Source: Saccharophagus degradans 2-40 | GTDB taxonomy: Bacteria; Pseudomonadota; Gammaproteobacteria; Pseudomonadales; Cellvibrionaceae | DNA: 64,000 bases | Direction of reading: 5' to 3' | NCBI RefSeq assembly: GCF_000013665.1 | Contig: NC_007912.1 | Location: 4,271,501-4,335,500 of the forward strand | In this document: piece by piece, positions 37,734 to 47,581 of the stretch | Layout of the letters: every line of letters begins with the position of its first letter | Numbering within the stretch: position 1 is the first letter of the stretch | The notes under the pieces: generated by a model | The model's database searches: none | Seen by the model: only the letters and a program-made list of their open reading frames with translations | Told to the model about the DNA's origin: nothing | Translations under genes and position numbers: made by a program

Positions 37734-37776
37734 CAATTGCTCCCCCTTATATCAAGTATCGAGGATTACTCTTCAG

Positions 37777-40398
37777 ATGGGAAAACTACCAGAAAGATTA
37801 CGTGAGAACGTTCGCATACTAGGCGACCTACTTGGCGAGACACTGCTTGAGCACGAAGGCCCCGCACTGTTTAGGAAGGTAGAAGAAATTCGCGCTTTGG
37901 CGAAATCCTTAAACAAAGGCACCGCCAGCGACGCGAGCCAGTTGGTAGACTTACTTAGCCAGCTTGAAGATAAGGACATCCTGCCCATTGTGCGCGCGTT
38001 CAACCAGTTTTTGAACCTGGCGAACATTGCTGATTTAGAATACTTCTCCAGTGCCGACGCTCAGGATAACGACGGCCTAGATACACTGCTTACCAAATTA
38101 AGCAGTGATGTGGGCAAAGACCAGCTCTACGACCTAATGAGCACACTGCGCATAGACTTAGTACTTACTGCGCACCCCACAGAAGTTACCCGTCGCACAC
38201 TTATTCGCAAATACGAAAAAATTGCACGCACCCTTTCGGACCTCACCCGCGGTGACTTGCTCACCTATGAGTCAAATAAACTGCAAGGTCGCCTGCACCG
38301 CTTAGTGGAAGAAGTGTGGAACACCAACGAAATTCGCGACGAACGCCCAACGGCTGTCGACGAAGCTAAATGGGGTTTTGCGGTAATCGAAAATAGCTTA
38401 TGGCACGCCGTGCCAGACTTTATTCGCCATTTCGACCGTTTAAGCCGCCGCCGTTTGGGGCAGGCATTACCCCTCGACCTCCAACCGTTTAAGTTTTACT
38501 CGTGGATGGGCGGCGATCGCGACGGCAACCCCAATGTTACCCATAAGGTAACAGAAGAAGTGATTATGCTGGGCCGCTGGAAAGCCGCAGATTTATACCT
38601 GCAGGATTTATACGAGCTAGGCGGCGATTTAAGTATGCACGAAGCAAGCGACGAACTGCTTGCCAACCTACCCAACGGCGCCAGTCCAACCCCATACCGC
38701 GAGCGCTTACACGCCCTGCGCAAGCGTTTGGAAGTTACCCTAGACTGGACCGAGCGCACGCTAGCCGGCGAGAACCTTCCCGAGCCAGAAAACGCAATTC
38801 ATCACCGCGACGACTTGCTCAAGCCACTGTTAGATATTCACAGCTCGCTAATTGAATCTGGCTTCGAGCACATTGCCAACGGCCCTATTAGCGACACCTT
38901 GCGCCGTATCTACGCCTTCGGCATTAGCCTTGCCCCACTCGATATTCGCCAAGACAGCGACCGCCATGTGCAAGTACTAGACGAGCTCACTAACTACCTA
39001 GAAATGGGCAGCTATCGCGAGTGGGATGAAGAGAAGCGACAAGCGTTCTTGCTAGAGCAGTTAAATAGCAAGCGTCCACTACTTCCTGCTAACTGGCCTG
39101 TGTCCGACGATTCAGCCGAAGTGCTGGCTACCTGCAAAGCTATTGCGCGCCAACCGCAGGAAACCTTGTCACACTATGTAATATCTATGGCCCGCCAAGC
39201 GTCGGATGTACTTTCGGTAGCATTGCTACTTAAAGAATCTGGTGTAACCTGGGATATGCCCATTGTGCCCCTGTTCGAAACCCTTAGCGACCTCGAAAAC
39301 GGCGCATCGGTAATGAACACACTTTGGCAAATGCACTGGTACCAGCGCTACACCCAAGGCCACCAAACCGTAATGATTGGCTACTCAGACTCAGCCAAAG
39401 ACGCCGGTAAGTTCTCTGCCACTTGGGCTCAATACAAGTGCCAAGAAAAACTCGTAGACCTAGCCAACCAGTACGAAATTAACCTAGTACTGTTCCACGG
39501 ACGAGGCGGCACAGTGGGTCGCGGCGGCGGCCCAGTAGAAAAAGCCATGGCTTCGCAGCCACCGGGTTCTGTCGCTGGCCGCATTCGCGTAACCGAGCAG
39601 GGCGAGATGATTCGCTACAAGTTTGGCTTACCGCGCGTTGCCTTCCGCAGCTTAAGCAATTACGCCTGCGCTACAATCAAGGCCACGGTAACGCCAAACC
39701 CAGCACCCAAAGAGCAGTGGCGTGCACTTATTGAAGACATGTCTGATGCAAGTTTGGAGGGCTACCGCTCCATCGTGCGCGGCCACAAGCACTTTGTGCC
39801 TTACTTCCGCAGCTTAACCCCTGAGCAAGAGCTAAATAAACTGGCATTGGGTTCGCGCCCCGCCAAACGCAAAGCCACCGGCGGCGTGGAAAGCTTGCGC
39901 GCAATCCCATGGGTATTTGCCTGGACGCAAGTGCGCCTCAACCTACCCGGCTGGCTCGGCGCCCATCAGGCATTGCAACATGCACTTAAAGAGCAGCCCG
40001 ACCTGCTGCAAGAAATGCTGACCGAATGGCCATTTTTCTCCAGCTTTATCGACCTGCTAGAAATGGTACTAGGTAAAGCCGACAGTGCTATTTGCGGCCA
40101 CTACGAACGCCAGCTAGTGGATGAAGAGTACCGTGATTTGGGTGAATTCTTGCGCGGCGATCTTGTGGCCTTGGCCCAGCTGATTAAAGAAATTAAGAAT
40201 CAGCCAGCCCTGCTAGAAGACGACCCCATGTTGCAGCAGTCCATCAATGTGCGTAAGCCCTATATCGACCCGCTCAACTACTTACAAGCAGAGCTACTTA
40301 AGCGTGAGCGCAGCGCGGGCGAAATAAGCCCAGAGCTTGAGCAAGCGCTTAAAGTAACCATGGCCGGTATTTCTGCAGGTATGCGTAACACAGGCTAA
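37777..40398 (+). CDS. ppc: Phosphoenolpyruvate carboxylase
   Basis: Ppc adds bicarbonate to PEP to make oxaloacetate and replenish the TCA cycle. With the start at MGKLPERLRENV (37777) it has 873 residues. Catalytic landmarks are TAHPTEVTRRT near residue 140, GGDRDGNPNVT, GYSDSAKDAG, the FHGRGGTVGRGGGP loop near residue 575 and the QNTG-like end (here RNTG). The frame is open 20 codons further upstream but those codons cover the intergenic repeat. Confidence 0.96.
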   Translation: MGKLPERLRENVRILGDLLGETLLEHEGPALFRKVEEIRALAKSLNKGTASDASQLVDLLSQLEDKDILPIVRAFNQFLNLANIADLEYFSSADAQDNDGLDTLLTKLSSDVGKDQLYDLMSTLRIDLVLTAHPTEVTRRTLIRKYEKIARTLSDLTRGDLLTYESNKLQGRLHRLVEEVWNTNEIRDERPTAVDEAKWGFAVIENSLWHAVPDFIRHFDRLSRRRLGQALPLDLQPFKFYSWMGGDRDGNPNVTHKVTEEVIMLGRWKAADLYLQDLYELGGDLSMHEASDELLANLPNGASPTPYRERLHALRKRLEVTLDWTERTLAGENLPEPENAIHHRDDLLKPLLDIHSSLIESGFEHIANGPISDTLRRIYAFGISLAPLDIRQDSDRHVQVLDELTNYLEMGSYREWDEEKRQAFLLEQLNSKRPLLPANWPVSDDSAEVLATCKAIARQPQETLSHYVISMARQASDVLSVALLLKESGVTWDMPIVPLFETLSDLENGASVMNTLWQMHWYQRYTQGHQTVMIGYSDSAKDAGKFSATWAQYKCQEKLVDLANQYEINLVLFHGRGGTVGRGGGPVEKAMASQPPGSVAGRIRVTEQGEMIRYKFGLPRVAFRSLSNYACATIKATVTPNPAPKEQWRALIEDMSDASLEGYRSIVRGHKHFVPYFRSLTPEQELNKLALGSRPAKRKATGGVESLRAIPWVFAWTQVRLNLPGWLGAHQALQHALKEQPDLLQEMLTEWPFFSSFIDLLEMVLGKADSAICGHYERQLVDEEYRDLGEFLRGDLVALAQLIKEIKNQPALLEDDPMLQQSINVRKPYIDPLNYLQAELLKRERSAGEISPELEQALKVTMAGISAGMRNTG

Positions 40399-40409
40399 CA
40401 CCGCCTATC

Positions 40410-40445
40410 AAACCGCTCGCGTGCACCGGCGCGCGAGCGGTTTCC
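40410..40445 (+). terminator. Terminator hairpin after ppc
   Basis: AAACCGCTCGCG (40410-40421) and CGCGAGCGGTTT (40432-40443) form a perfect 12-bp stem with a 10-nt loop. The following T run is short (TTTCCTCC), so it may be Rho-assisted. Confidence 0.8.
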
Positions 40446-40599
40446 TCCCCAATTACACCACCTGTACCTCGTCTTATATCCCATCTGACAAAACCACTGC
40501 CAATTAAACCTTTCAAAAGGCTAGCGCTAACAATACAATTGCGGGTTATCGCCTAAATAATTACTTTGGGCACAAACCTGCAATACGTGTAATCTGTTA

Positions 40600-42549
40600 A
40601 TGTTTGACCAAATTCCGACGCAGCGCCCGAATACCCCTCTTCTGGATGTCGTAGACACCCCAGCACGCCTGCGTGAATTAAGCGAAAAGCAACTCCCCCA
40701 GCTAGCCAAAGAACTGCGTGAATATTTGCTGTATACCGTAGGTCAAACCGGCGGCCATTTCGGCGCAGGTTTAGGGGTTGTAGAGCTAACCGTCGCTTTG
40801 CACTATGTGTTAAACACCCCAGATGACAGGCTAGTATGGGATGTAGGCCACCAAACTTACCCCCATAAAATTCTTACCGGCCGCCGCGAGCAAATGTCCA
40901 GCATTCGCCAACTAGACGGCCTATCGGGTTTCCCCAAGCGCAGCGAAAGCGAGTTCGATACCTTTGGCGTTGGCCATTCAAGTACGTCGATAAGCGCAGC
41001 CCTAGGCATGGCACTCGCCGCCGAAATGACCGACAACCAGCAACAAACAGTGGCGGTAATAGGCGACGGCTCCATGACCGCAGGCATGGCCTTCGAAGCG
41101 CTAAACCACGCCGCGCACGCCGACACCAATATGATGGTGATATTGAACGACAACAATATGTCGATCTCTAAAAATGTGGGCGGGCTGGCCAATTACTTCT
41201 CTAAAATTTGGGCAAGTAAAACATACTGCGCCTTGCGCGAGGGTAGTAAGCGCGTACTTACCAAAATTCCACAGGCTTGGGAACTCGCTCGAAAAACCGA
41301 AGAGCACATGAAAGGCATGGTATCCCCGGGTACCCTATTCGAAGAATTGGGGTTTTACTATGTGGGCCCCATCGACGGCCACGACTTAGAGCGCTTGGTA
41401 CACGATATTCGCAATATGCTCGCCATCCCCGGCCCCAAGCTGCTGCACATCATTACTCAAAAGGGCAAGGGTTTTACCCCCGCCGAAAAAGACCCTGTTG
41501 GCTACCACGCACTCAATAAAATAGAGCCTAAAGCCAGCATCACCCCCATTAGCGCCAGCGGCGGCGCTGAAGCCCCCGCAGCTAGCACAATTAAAAAGCC
41601 CAAATACCAAACCGTATTTGGCGACTGGTTATGCGATCTCGCAGAAGTCGACCCCTTCGTATTAGGTATTACACCAGCAATGTGCGATGGCAGCGGCATG
41701 GTAGAATTTGCCGAGCGCTTCCCCGACCGCTTTCACGATGTCGCCATTGCCGAACAACACGCCGTAACCCTAGCCGCAGGCTTAGCATGTGAAAAATTCA
41801 AACCTGTTGTAGCCATATATTCCACCTTTTTACAGCGCGCGTACGATCAACTGGTGCACGACGTAGCATTGCAAAACCTCGATGTTACCTTTGCCATCGA
41901 CCGCGCCGGCCTAGTAGGTGAAGACGGCCCAACACATGCGGGCGCATTCGATATAAGCTTTTTGCGCTGCATACCCAAAATAATTATTGCCACGCCTAGC
42001 GACGAAAACGAATGTCGCCAATTGCTGTTTAGCGCTTACCACCACCCAGGTGCAGCCGCCGTACGCTACCCGCGCGGCACAGGCCCCGGCGCCGTCATCG
42101 AATTAGAAAACCAGCACTGGCCCATAGGCAAAGGTCGCGAGCTGCGCCAAGGCAAAACCGTGTGTTTTATTAATTTTGGTGTGTTACTACCCGACGCCAT
42201 AGCCGTTGCAGAAGCTAATAATTACGGCGTATGCGATATGCGCTGGGCCAAACCGCTAGATAAAGACCTACTGCTAAACATGGCAGAGCAATACGATTAC
42301 CTAGTAACCCTCGAAGAAAACGCCGTCGCCGGCGGTGCGGGTGCAGGCGTAATGGAGCTTCTGGCCGCCGAAGGCATTAGCACCCCAGTATTGCCACTGG
42401 GCCTACCCGACGAGTACTTAGACCACGGCAAACGCAGCCAGCTTTTACAAGCCGCCGGCCTAGACAGAGCGAGCATTAACCAGCGGATAAATCAATGGCT
42501 AAGCCGCCATAATGGCGCTGCGCACGATTCGCAAATACACAGCCTGTAA
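40600..42549 (+). CDS. dxs: 1-deoxy-D-xylulose-5-phosphate synthase
   Basis: Dxs condenses pyruvate and glyceraldehyde 3-phosphate with thiamine diphosphate, the first step of the MEP isoprenoid pathway. The 649-residue protein has GQTGGHFGAGLGVVELT, VGHQTYPHKILTGRR, the cofactor motif GDGSMTAGMAFEALNHA near residue 152, and the transketolase signature DRAGLVGEDGPTHAG near residue 430. Single gene, standard length. Confidence 0.97.
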   Translation: MFDQIPTQRPNTPLLDVVDTPARLRELSEKQLPQLAKELREYLLYTVGQTGGHFGAGLGVVELTVALHYVLNTPDDRLVWDVGHQTYPHKILTGRREQMSSIRQLDGLSGFPKRSESEFDTFGVGHSSTSISAALGMALAAEMTDNQQQTVAVIGDGSMTAGMAFEALNHAAHADTNMMVILNDNNMSISKNVGGLANYFSKIWASKTYCALREGSKRVLTKIPQAWELARKTEEHMKGMVSPGTLFEELGFYYVGPIDGHDLERLVHDIRNMLAIPGPKLLHIITQKGKGFTPAEKDPVGYHALNKIEPKASITPISASGGAEAPAASTIKKPKYQTVFGDWLCDLAEVDPFVLGITPAMCDGSGMVEFAERFPDRFHDVAIAEQHAVTLAAGLACEKFKPVVAIYSTFLQRAYDQLVHDVALQNLDVTFAIDRAGLVGEDGPTHAGAFDISFLRCIPKIIIATPSDENECRQLLFSAYHHPGAAAVRYPRGTGPGAVIELENQHWPIGKGRELRQGKTVCFINFGVLLPDAIAVAEANNYGVCDMRWAKPLDKDLLLNMAEQYDYLVTLEENAVAGGAGAGVMELLAAEGISTPVLPLGLPDEYLDHGKRSQLLQAAGLDRASINQRINQWLSRHNGAAHDSQIHSL

Positions 42550-42587
42550 GCAATAAGCAGCATCCCCCCCTTTGCCTTAGCACTCCC

Positions 42588-42616
42588 CGTCAATGCCCTG
42601 CAATATGGCATTGACG
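42588..42616 (+). terminator. Hairpin after dxs
   Basis: CGTCAATGCC (42588-42597) pairs with GGCATTGACG (42607-42616) over a 9-nt loop. No T tract follows, so termination is only a suggestion from position. Confidence 0.5.
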
Positions 42617-42679
42617 CCTACTGTCACATTTATATTTCAATAACCCTTCAGCACACGCCGCAAGCGTAAATATATCGTT

Positions 42680-42698
42680 AATGCGAATTGTTATTAAT
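42680..42698 (+). promoter_or_regulatory. Fur box upstream of feoAB
   Basis: AATGCGAATTGTTATTAAT resembles the Fur consensus core AATGAGAATTATTATCATT at about 15 of 19 positions. It lies about 110 bp before feoA and 27 bp before a possible leader ORF, where a promoter would be. Fur repression in iron-replete cells is expected for ferrous-iron uptake genes. Confidence 0.7.
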
Positions 42699-42724
42699 TG
42701 AGTTCCGACTAAAATTAAGGCATC

Positions 42725-42811
42725 ATGACCAATCAAAAGTCGGCCCCCGCTTTACACTACGCGCAGGCCACCCGCACATTTGCATTATTTGATGGCTGTA
42801 TTGAATTATGA
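42725..42811 (+). CDS. Possible 28-aa leader ORF of feoAB
   Basis: ATG at 42725 has an AAGG site 4 bp upstream and opens a 28-codon frame, MTNQKSAPALHYAQATRT..., ending in TGA at 42809-42811 that overlaps the feoA ATG as ATGA. The overlap is the usual sign of translational coupling. One cysteine lies near its end. I do not recognise the peptide; it could be a chance frame. Confidence 0.45.
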   Translation: MTNQKSAPALHYAQATRTFALFDGCIEL

Positions 42812-43035
42812 CCCTAAACCAACTCTCCGAAGGCCAATCTGGCACAATTCACACGCTCGACACCGTGAACAACGCCCTTGTTCGTCAGTGTGGCACCCTT
42901 GGGCTTACCCCCGGTGCTTCGGTTCAGGTTTTGCGGCGCTCACGCGGTAATGGCCCAATGCAAATTAAATGTGCTGGCACGCTTTACGCCATTCGCGCCG
43001 ACGAAGCCGCGCAAATTAACATTACGCTTGTATAG
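42808..43035 (+). CDS. feoA: FeoA, SH3-like partner of ferrous iron transporter
   Basis: A 75-residue SH3-fold protein with the FeoA pattern TLNQLSEGQSGTI and LGLTPGASVQVLRRS. FeoA is needed for FeoB function and is thought to bind it on the cytosolic side. It lies 11 bp before feoB, and its start overlaps a short upstream frame. I see no feoC after feoB. Confidence 0.93.
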   Translation: MTLNQLSEGQSGTIHTLDTVNNALVRQCGTLGLTPGASVQVLRRSRGNGPMQIKCAGTLYAIRADEAAQINITLV

Positions 43036-43046
43036 TAATAATCACA

Positions 43047-45098
43047 GTGAAAGAAATCGCCTTAATAGGTAGCCCAAACTGCGGCAAAACCACGCTCTTC
43101 AATCGCCTCACCGGCACCCGTCAACGCACTGGTAACTGGCCAGGTGTTACCGTCGAACGCAAAGATGGCAGGCTACCGCTACCCAGCGGTAACAGCGTGC
43201 AGGTTGTCGACTTACCCGGCATTTATTCTCTGCACGACGACATTCAAGGCATAGAAGCCCGTGTTGCACACACTTACGTGCAATCGAATAGCCCTGCATT
43301 GGTAATGGTTGTGCTCGACGCTACCCGCCTTGCGCGCCAGCTGTCGTTACTGCCAGATATTATCGCCACCGGTAAACCTGTGGTGCTGGTAGTAAATATG
43401 CTCGATAGCGCCGAAGCAGAGGGTATTCATGTAGATTTAGACTGCCTACGCCGCGAGACCGGGTTGCCTGTAGCCGGCGTAGTAAGTTCTACCGGCGAAG
43501 GGGTAGATAAATTAAAAACCCTTATCGATGAATTACTTATTTCCTACCCCGCAGGGCGCTTAGACTTCGATATCGCCGAGCTAGGTAAAAAAGTTTACCG
43601 CGAAACAGGCAAGCAAAGCCGCACAGAAAAAATAGACCGCTGGCTGCTACACCCCATTTACGCCCTACCTATTTTCTTGTTCGTTATGTACATGCTATTT
43701 ACCATCGCGGTAAATTTAGGCGCTGTATTTATCGACTTCTTCGACATTATTTTAGGCAGCGTGTTTGTCGACGGCACCCGCTGGGCCACAGCCGCCCTAG
43801 GCGCGCCAGAGTGGCTGCAAGCTGTACTCGCCGACGGTATTGGCGGCGGCATTCAACTTGTTGGTACGTTTATACCCGTTATTGGCTGCCTGTATTTGTG
43901 TATGTCGGCCCTAGAAGATTCGGGCTACCTATCGCGCGCTGCCTTTGTTATCGACCGCCTTATGGCCAAAATTGGCTTGCCCGGCCAAGCGTTTATCCCC
44001 CTTATTATCGGCTTTGGCTGTAATGTGCCTGCGGTGATGGCATCGCGTGCACTGGGTCAGGCTAGCGCGCGTCTTACTACTATTTTTATTGCGCCGTTTA
44101 TGTCCTGCGGGGCGCGGCTGTCGGTATATGTGTTTGTTGGTACGGCTTTTTTCCCAAGCCAAGCGCAAAACGCCATTTTTGCCCTCTACCTGCTAGGCAT
44201 TGGCGTTGCCGTATTGTCCGCTTGGATTCTGCGCCGCAAACTATTTGGCGGCATGGTGGGCGCAAACATCGCCGAAATGCCCGCTTACCACCGCCCACTT
44301 ATTCGCAACGTACTTACCCAAACCTGGCACCGCCTCTACTCTTTTATTTGGCGAGCAGGTAAACGTATTTTGGCGGTAGTGCTTATTCTTAACGTATTTT
44401 CATCTATGGGTACCGATGGCAGCTGGGGCAACCAAGACACCGAAAAGTCCATGCTGTCGGCCACAGGTAAAGTACTTACCCCCATGTTTACCCCAATGGG
44501 CGTAGGTGAGAATAACTGGCCAGCAACGGTGGGCTTATTTACCGGTCTGTTTGCTAAAGAAGTGGTGGTAGGCACGCTAGATACGCTTTACACGCCACCC
44601 GAAGTAATTGCCGAAGGCGATAAAATTGAAGCCCCAGATGTGTTAGCCGATACCCTTAGCGCATTTGCAGCGGTATGGAACAATTTAACAGGCCTTGCCG
44701 GCGCGCTAACCGATCCACTAGGTATTAGCTCAGCACAGGAAGACATAGCCAGCGAGCAGCCAGGTAGCTACCAGGCGATGAAAAATCTATTCCCCTCTGC
44801 ATGGGGCGCTTTCTGCTATTTAGTGTTTATTTTGTTGTATGCGCCATGCGTGGCAACCATAGGTGTAATGCAAAAAGAAGCTGGGCAAGTATGGCTGGGG
44901 TTCTCGGTAGTGTGGAGCCTGTTACTTTCTTACTGGCTAGCCTCTAACCTATGGCACTTAAGCTTATTGGTTTCGGCCCCTCTCAGTGCAAGCCTGTGGA
45001 TTATTGGCTCGTCGCTGGTTTTGTATATTTGTTACCGTTTAATAATGGCGCAAATGAAACGCGGCATTAAAGACCATATACCTGCCGTTAATTTATAA
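43047..45098 (+). CDS. feoB: FeoB ferrous iron transporter
   Basis: The 683-residue protein starts with GTG. Its N-terminal G domain (1-165) has G1 GSPNCGKTT, G3 DLPGIYSL and G4 NMLD, followed by the helical GDI region and a membrane part with two Gate-type halves (FVIDRLMAKIGLPGQAFIPLIIGFGCNVPAVMASR and FTGLFAKEVVVGTLDTLY as landmarks). It moves Fe2+ inwards, driven by nucleotide hydrolysis. Slightly shorter than E. coli FeoB, mostly at the C-terminus. Confidence 0.95.
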   Translation: MKEIALIGSPNCGKTTLFNRLTGTRQRTGNWPGVTVERKDGRLPLPSGNSVQVVDLPGIYSLHDDIQGIEARVAHTYVQSNSPALVMVVLDATRLARQLSLLPDIIATGKPVVLVVNMLDSAEAEGIHVDLDCLRRETGLPVAGVVSSTGEGVDKLKTLIDELLISYPAGRLDFDIAELGKKVYRETGKQSRTEKIDRWLLHPIYALPIFLFVMYMLFTIAVNLGAVFIDFFDIILGSVFVDGTRWATAALGAPEWLQAVLADGIGGGIQLVGTFIPVIGCLYLCMSALEDSGYLSRAAFVIDRLMAKIGLPGQAFIPLIIGFGCNVPAVMASRALGQASARLTTIFIAPFMSCGARLSVYVFVGTAFFPSQAQNAIFALYLLGIGVAVLSAWILRRKLFGGMVGANIAEMPAYHRPLIRNVLTQTWHRLYSFIWRAGKRILAVVLILNVFSSMGTDGSWGNQDTEKSMLSATGKVLTPMFTPMGVGENNWPATVGLFTGLFAKEVVVGTLDTLYTPPEVIAEGDKIEAPDVLADTLSAFAAVWNNLTGLAGALTDPLGISSAQEDIASEQPGSYQAMKNLFPSAWGAFCYLVFILLYAPCVATIGVMQKEAGQVWLGFSVVWSLLLSYWLASNLWHLSLLVSAPLSASLWIIGSSLVLYICYRLIMAQMKRGIKDHIPAVNL

Positions 45099-45121
45099 CG
45101 GGCTTATTACACACTTAATAC

Positions 45122-45144
45122 GCGACCCGTTAATTTCGGGTCGC
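45122..45144. terminator. Hairpin between convergent feoB and histidine kinase
   Basis: GCGACCCG (45122-45129) pairs with CGGGTCGC (45137-45144) around TTAATTT, placed between the two stop codons. T-rich sequence follows weakly on the plus strand. Confidence 0.7.
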
Positions 45145-45147
45145 TAT

Positions 45148-47433
45148 TTACTGCTCTGCCTCGGTATCTATTGGCAGCCAAACACTAAAAACCGAGCCCC
45201 TGCCTACCTCACTTGTCACTTTAATACGGCCTCCGTGCAAGGTAACAAATTCGTGAACTAGGGCTAAACCCAATCCAGACCCCAAGCTGCCAGGCTGAAA
45301 CTGCTCTCCCACCTGCTCAAAGCGCTGAAACACTTTAGCTACGTGTTCTTTAGCTATACCAATACCTGTGTCTCTCACGTTTATGCGCAAGGCTTGCTTA
45401 CCTTTAGTTGTTTCTAATGCGTAGTCAATTTGTACTCTGCCTTCACGTGTAAAATTAATGGCATTCGCCCCCAAATTGATAAATATTTGCTTAAACCTTT
45501 GTTGGTCGGCAAGAATTGTGTTTAGTGGCGGTGTTTTAACTTTTATCTCTATGGGTTTATCGTCCACCAATGGCTGGAGCGTAGTTACAACCTCATCCAT
45601 TGTTGCGGCAATATCAATTGGGGCCTTGGTTATTGTCATCTTGCCCGCTTCAACTTTCGCGAGATCTAACACATCATTAATCAAACCCAATAAGTGTTGC
45701 CCATTGCGCTCAATAACAGTAATTGCCGTTATTAGTTTTTGATCGTGGCTTGGCGAAAGTATTTTTAAACAGCGAACACTAAAGCCAATAATTGAATTAA
45801 GCGGAGTGCGCAATTCATGTGACATGCACGCTAGAAAATTGGTTTTAACGCTATTTGCATCTTTGGCTACCTGTAGCGCTTCTTCGAGCGCTAAGGTTTT
45901 CACCCTTACTTCGTGCTTGATTAGCGAGTGACTGTTTAGTATTTGTAAAATAAACAAGCCAAATACTATAACCACGATAAAGCCGATAATTAATACAAAC
46001 CACACGGTTGACGTTTGATGCTGGGCTACATAATTCTCGCCTATGCTATAGCGTATTTGCCAAGTGCGCTGACCAAAATCAACACTGCGCACCACCTCAT
46101 AGATCACCTTGCCAGTCTCACCCCCGTAGAGGGCTTGCGGGTCATCATTGGCCGTTACATCAGTGATCACAATACCAACTGTATCAATTACACTTTCCGG
46201 TACACCAGCAAGTAGTAAATCTTCTGCCCTGTAAACGCTCGATACAAAACTTGAAATTTTGTTGTTACTTTCTATGGGGGTAAATAACAAAAACGCTCGC
46301 TGATTACCGGTTTCTTGTACCAAAGTAATTGGCGCCGTGATTACCTCTGCGCGCGAGCTTATTAACTGCTGAATAGCTATCAACCTTTCAGAATTTGAAC
46401 CTAAATCAAACCCCGCAGCGCGCCGGTTTGGCTCGAAGGGGAAAATATAATACACAGGGTAATAGCGCTCTCTAGTACTCGCCGACACCATCGAACCTTG
46501 ATAAAGCTCCTTGAACTCAAAGCGCTCGCCTAAAGCTTGCGCCATGGCCTGCTCAAAAGTATGACGGCTTGCGTCGGCCACTACCGGTACCCAGCCAATA
46601 CCTTGAGAGCCGGGAATATACTCGTACACACCTTGAGCGTAATGATTAAACTGCGTGTATTCCACCGCGGGAAAAGTTTCAAATAGCGATGCAATACTGC
46701 GCCCAGCAAAAGTGATGGCCTGCAACTGTTTAAGTATCGACTGATGCGCCGTTTCCACTTGCTCGTTAAAAACATTTTCAATTCGTTGCTCTTCAGCGGT
46801 ACGCGATTGCACAAAGGTGAGACTAACCAGCGCAATTAATAATACGTAGAAACCCAAAAACACCAGGACCCTACGCGGGGCAGACCAATGGTCCGCCATA
46901 CTCATTAACGATATAAATGGGGCAAAGGCCATTGCCCCTATCGCATCACCTATCCACCAGTGCAACCAATTTAAGCTCGCCGATTGTACGGGGACGATAT
47001 CGAACGATACCAATGTAGAAATACCAACAGTAGGGGACATCAAACTAGCCAGGGGGCCTATGACCAAGGCTAGCTTAACAGGGTTAACCGTTATCGCGTC
47101 GCCGTGTGCCGAGAGTGCAAACCGCTTAGCGCAGTAGGACGCAAGCCCCGCCTGACACACCGCTCCAAGCGCGATAAACCCTGCGACAACCCAAGCAATC
47201 GAGGGCTGTAACAGCGAAGCATTAGAGAATTGAATATTGAGGTAAAAGGATGCGAAGAAAACGCCCAGAAGTGCTGGCCAACCAAAGCGAATACAGCAAA
47301 TTACCGCCCAACCTGCGGCTGGCCAAATCGGGCTGGCGTAACCAGGGGGAATTGTAAAAAAGCCAGCGGCGGCACCGAGAAGCCAGTAACCCAGCCCAGC
47401 AAGCAGCATATAACCAACGGAGCGGGCGGTCAT
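45148..47433 (-). CDS. MASE1-CHASE hybrid-free sensor histidine kinase
   Basis: A 761-residue kinase. It begins with an eight-helix MASE1-like membrane region (1-205), then a CHASE sensor (about 225-440, with QGIGWVPVV and RERYYPVYYIFPFEPNRRAAGFDLGSN as landmarks), one more helix near 470, a coiled linker, the H box FLACMSHELRTPLNSIIGF near residue 530, N box NLGANAINFT, and DTGIGI and GSGLGLALV. There is no receiver domain and no adjacent regulator, so the partner is elsewhere. CHASE domains bind small extracytoplasmic molecules. Confidence 0.9.
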   Translation of the reverse strand: MTARSVGYMLLAGLGYWLLGAAAGFFTIPPGYASPIWPAAGWAVICCIRFGWPALLGVFFASFYLNIQFSNASLLQPSIAWVVAGFIALGAVCQAGLASYCAKRFALSAHGDAITVNPVKLALVIGPLASLMSPTVGISTLVSFDIVPVQSASLNWLHWWIGDAIGAMAFAPFISLMSMADHWSAPRRVLVFLGFYVLLIALVSLTFVQSRTAEEQRIENVFNEQVETAHQSILKQLQAITFAGRSIASLFETFPAVEYTQFNHYAQGVYEYIPGSQGIGWVPVVADASRHTFEQAMAQALGERFEFKELYQGSMVSASTRERYYPVYYIFPFEPNRRAAGFDLGSNSERLIAIQQLISSRAEVITAPITLVQETGNQRAFLLFTPIESNNKISSFVSSVYRAEDLLLAGVPESVIDTVGIVITDVTANDDPQALYGGETGKVIYEVVRSVDFGQRTWQIRYSIGENYVAQHQTSTVWFVLIIGFIVVIVFGLFILQILNSHSLIKHEVRVKTLALEEALQVAKDANSVKTNFLACMSHELRTPLNSIIGFSVRCLKILSPSHDQKLITAITVIERNGQHLLGLINDVLDLAKVEAGKMTITKAPIDIAATMDEVVTTLQPLVDDKPIEIKVKTPPLNTILADQQRFKQIFINLGANAINFTREGRVQIDYALETTKGKQALRINVRDTGIGIAKEHVAKVFQRFEQVGEQFQPGSLGSGLGLALVHEFVTLHGGRIKVTSEVGRGSVFSVWLPIDTEAEQ

Positions 47434-47521
47434 TCACACCATCCTATTAACCAAGTTAAACAAACACTGGCTTTAAGTATGGCACAAGATAAAAAACTAG
47501 CCGGCGCTAGCTTAACGGGTA

Positions 47522-47550
47522 TAAAAAAGCCGGTGGGGAAAGCCACCGGC
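47522..47550 (-). terminator. Intrinsic terminator of the aldo/keto reductase gene
   Basis: On the minus strand GCCGGTGG pairs with CCACCGGC (47529-47536 with 47543-47550), followed by six T residues at 47528-47523. It separates the reductase from the histidine kinase downstream. Confidence 0.9.
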
Positions 47551-47581
47551 CTAGTTTAATCACACATGTAAGCCAATAGAC

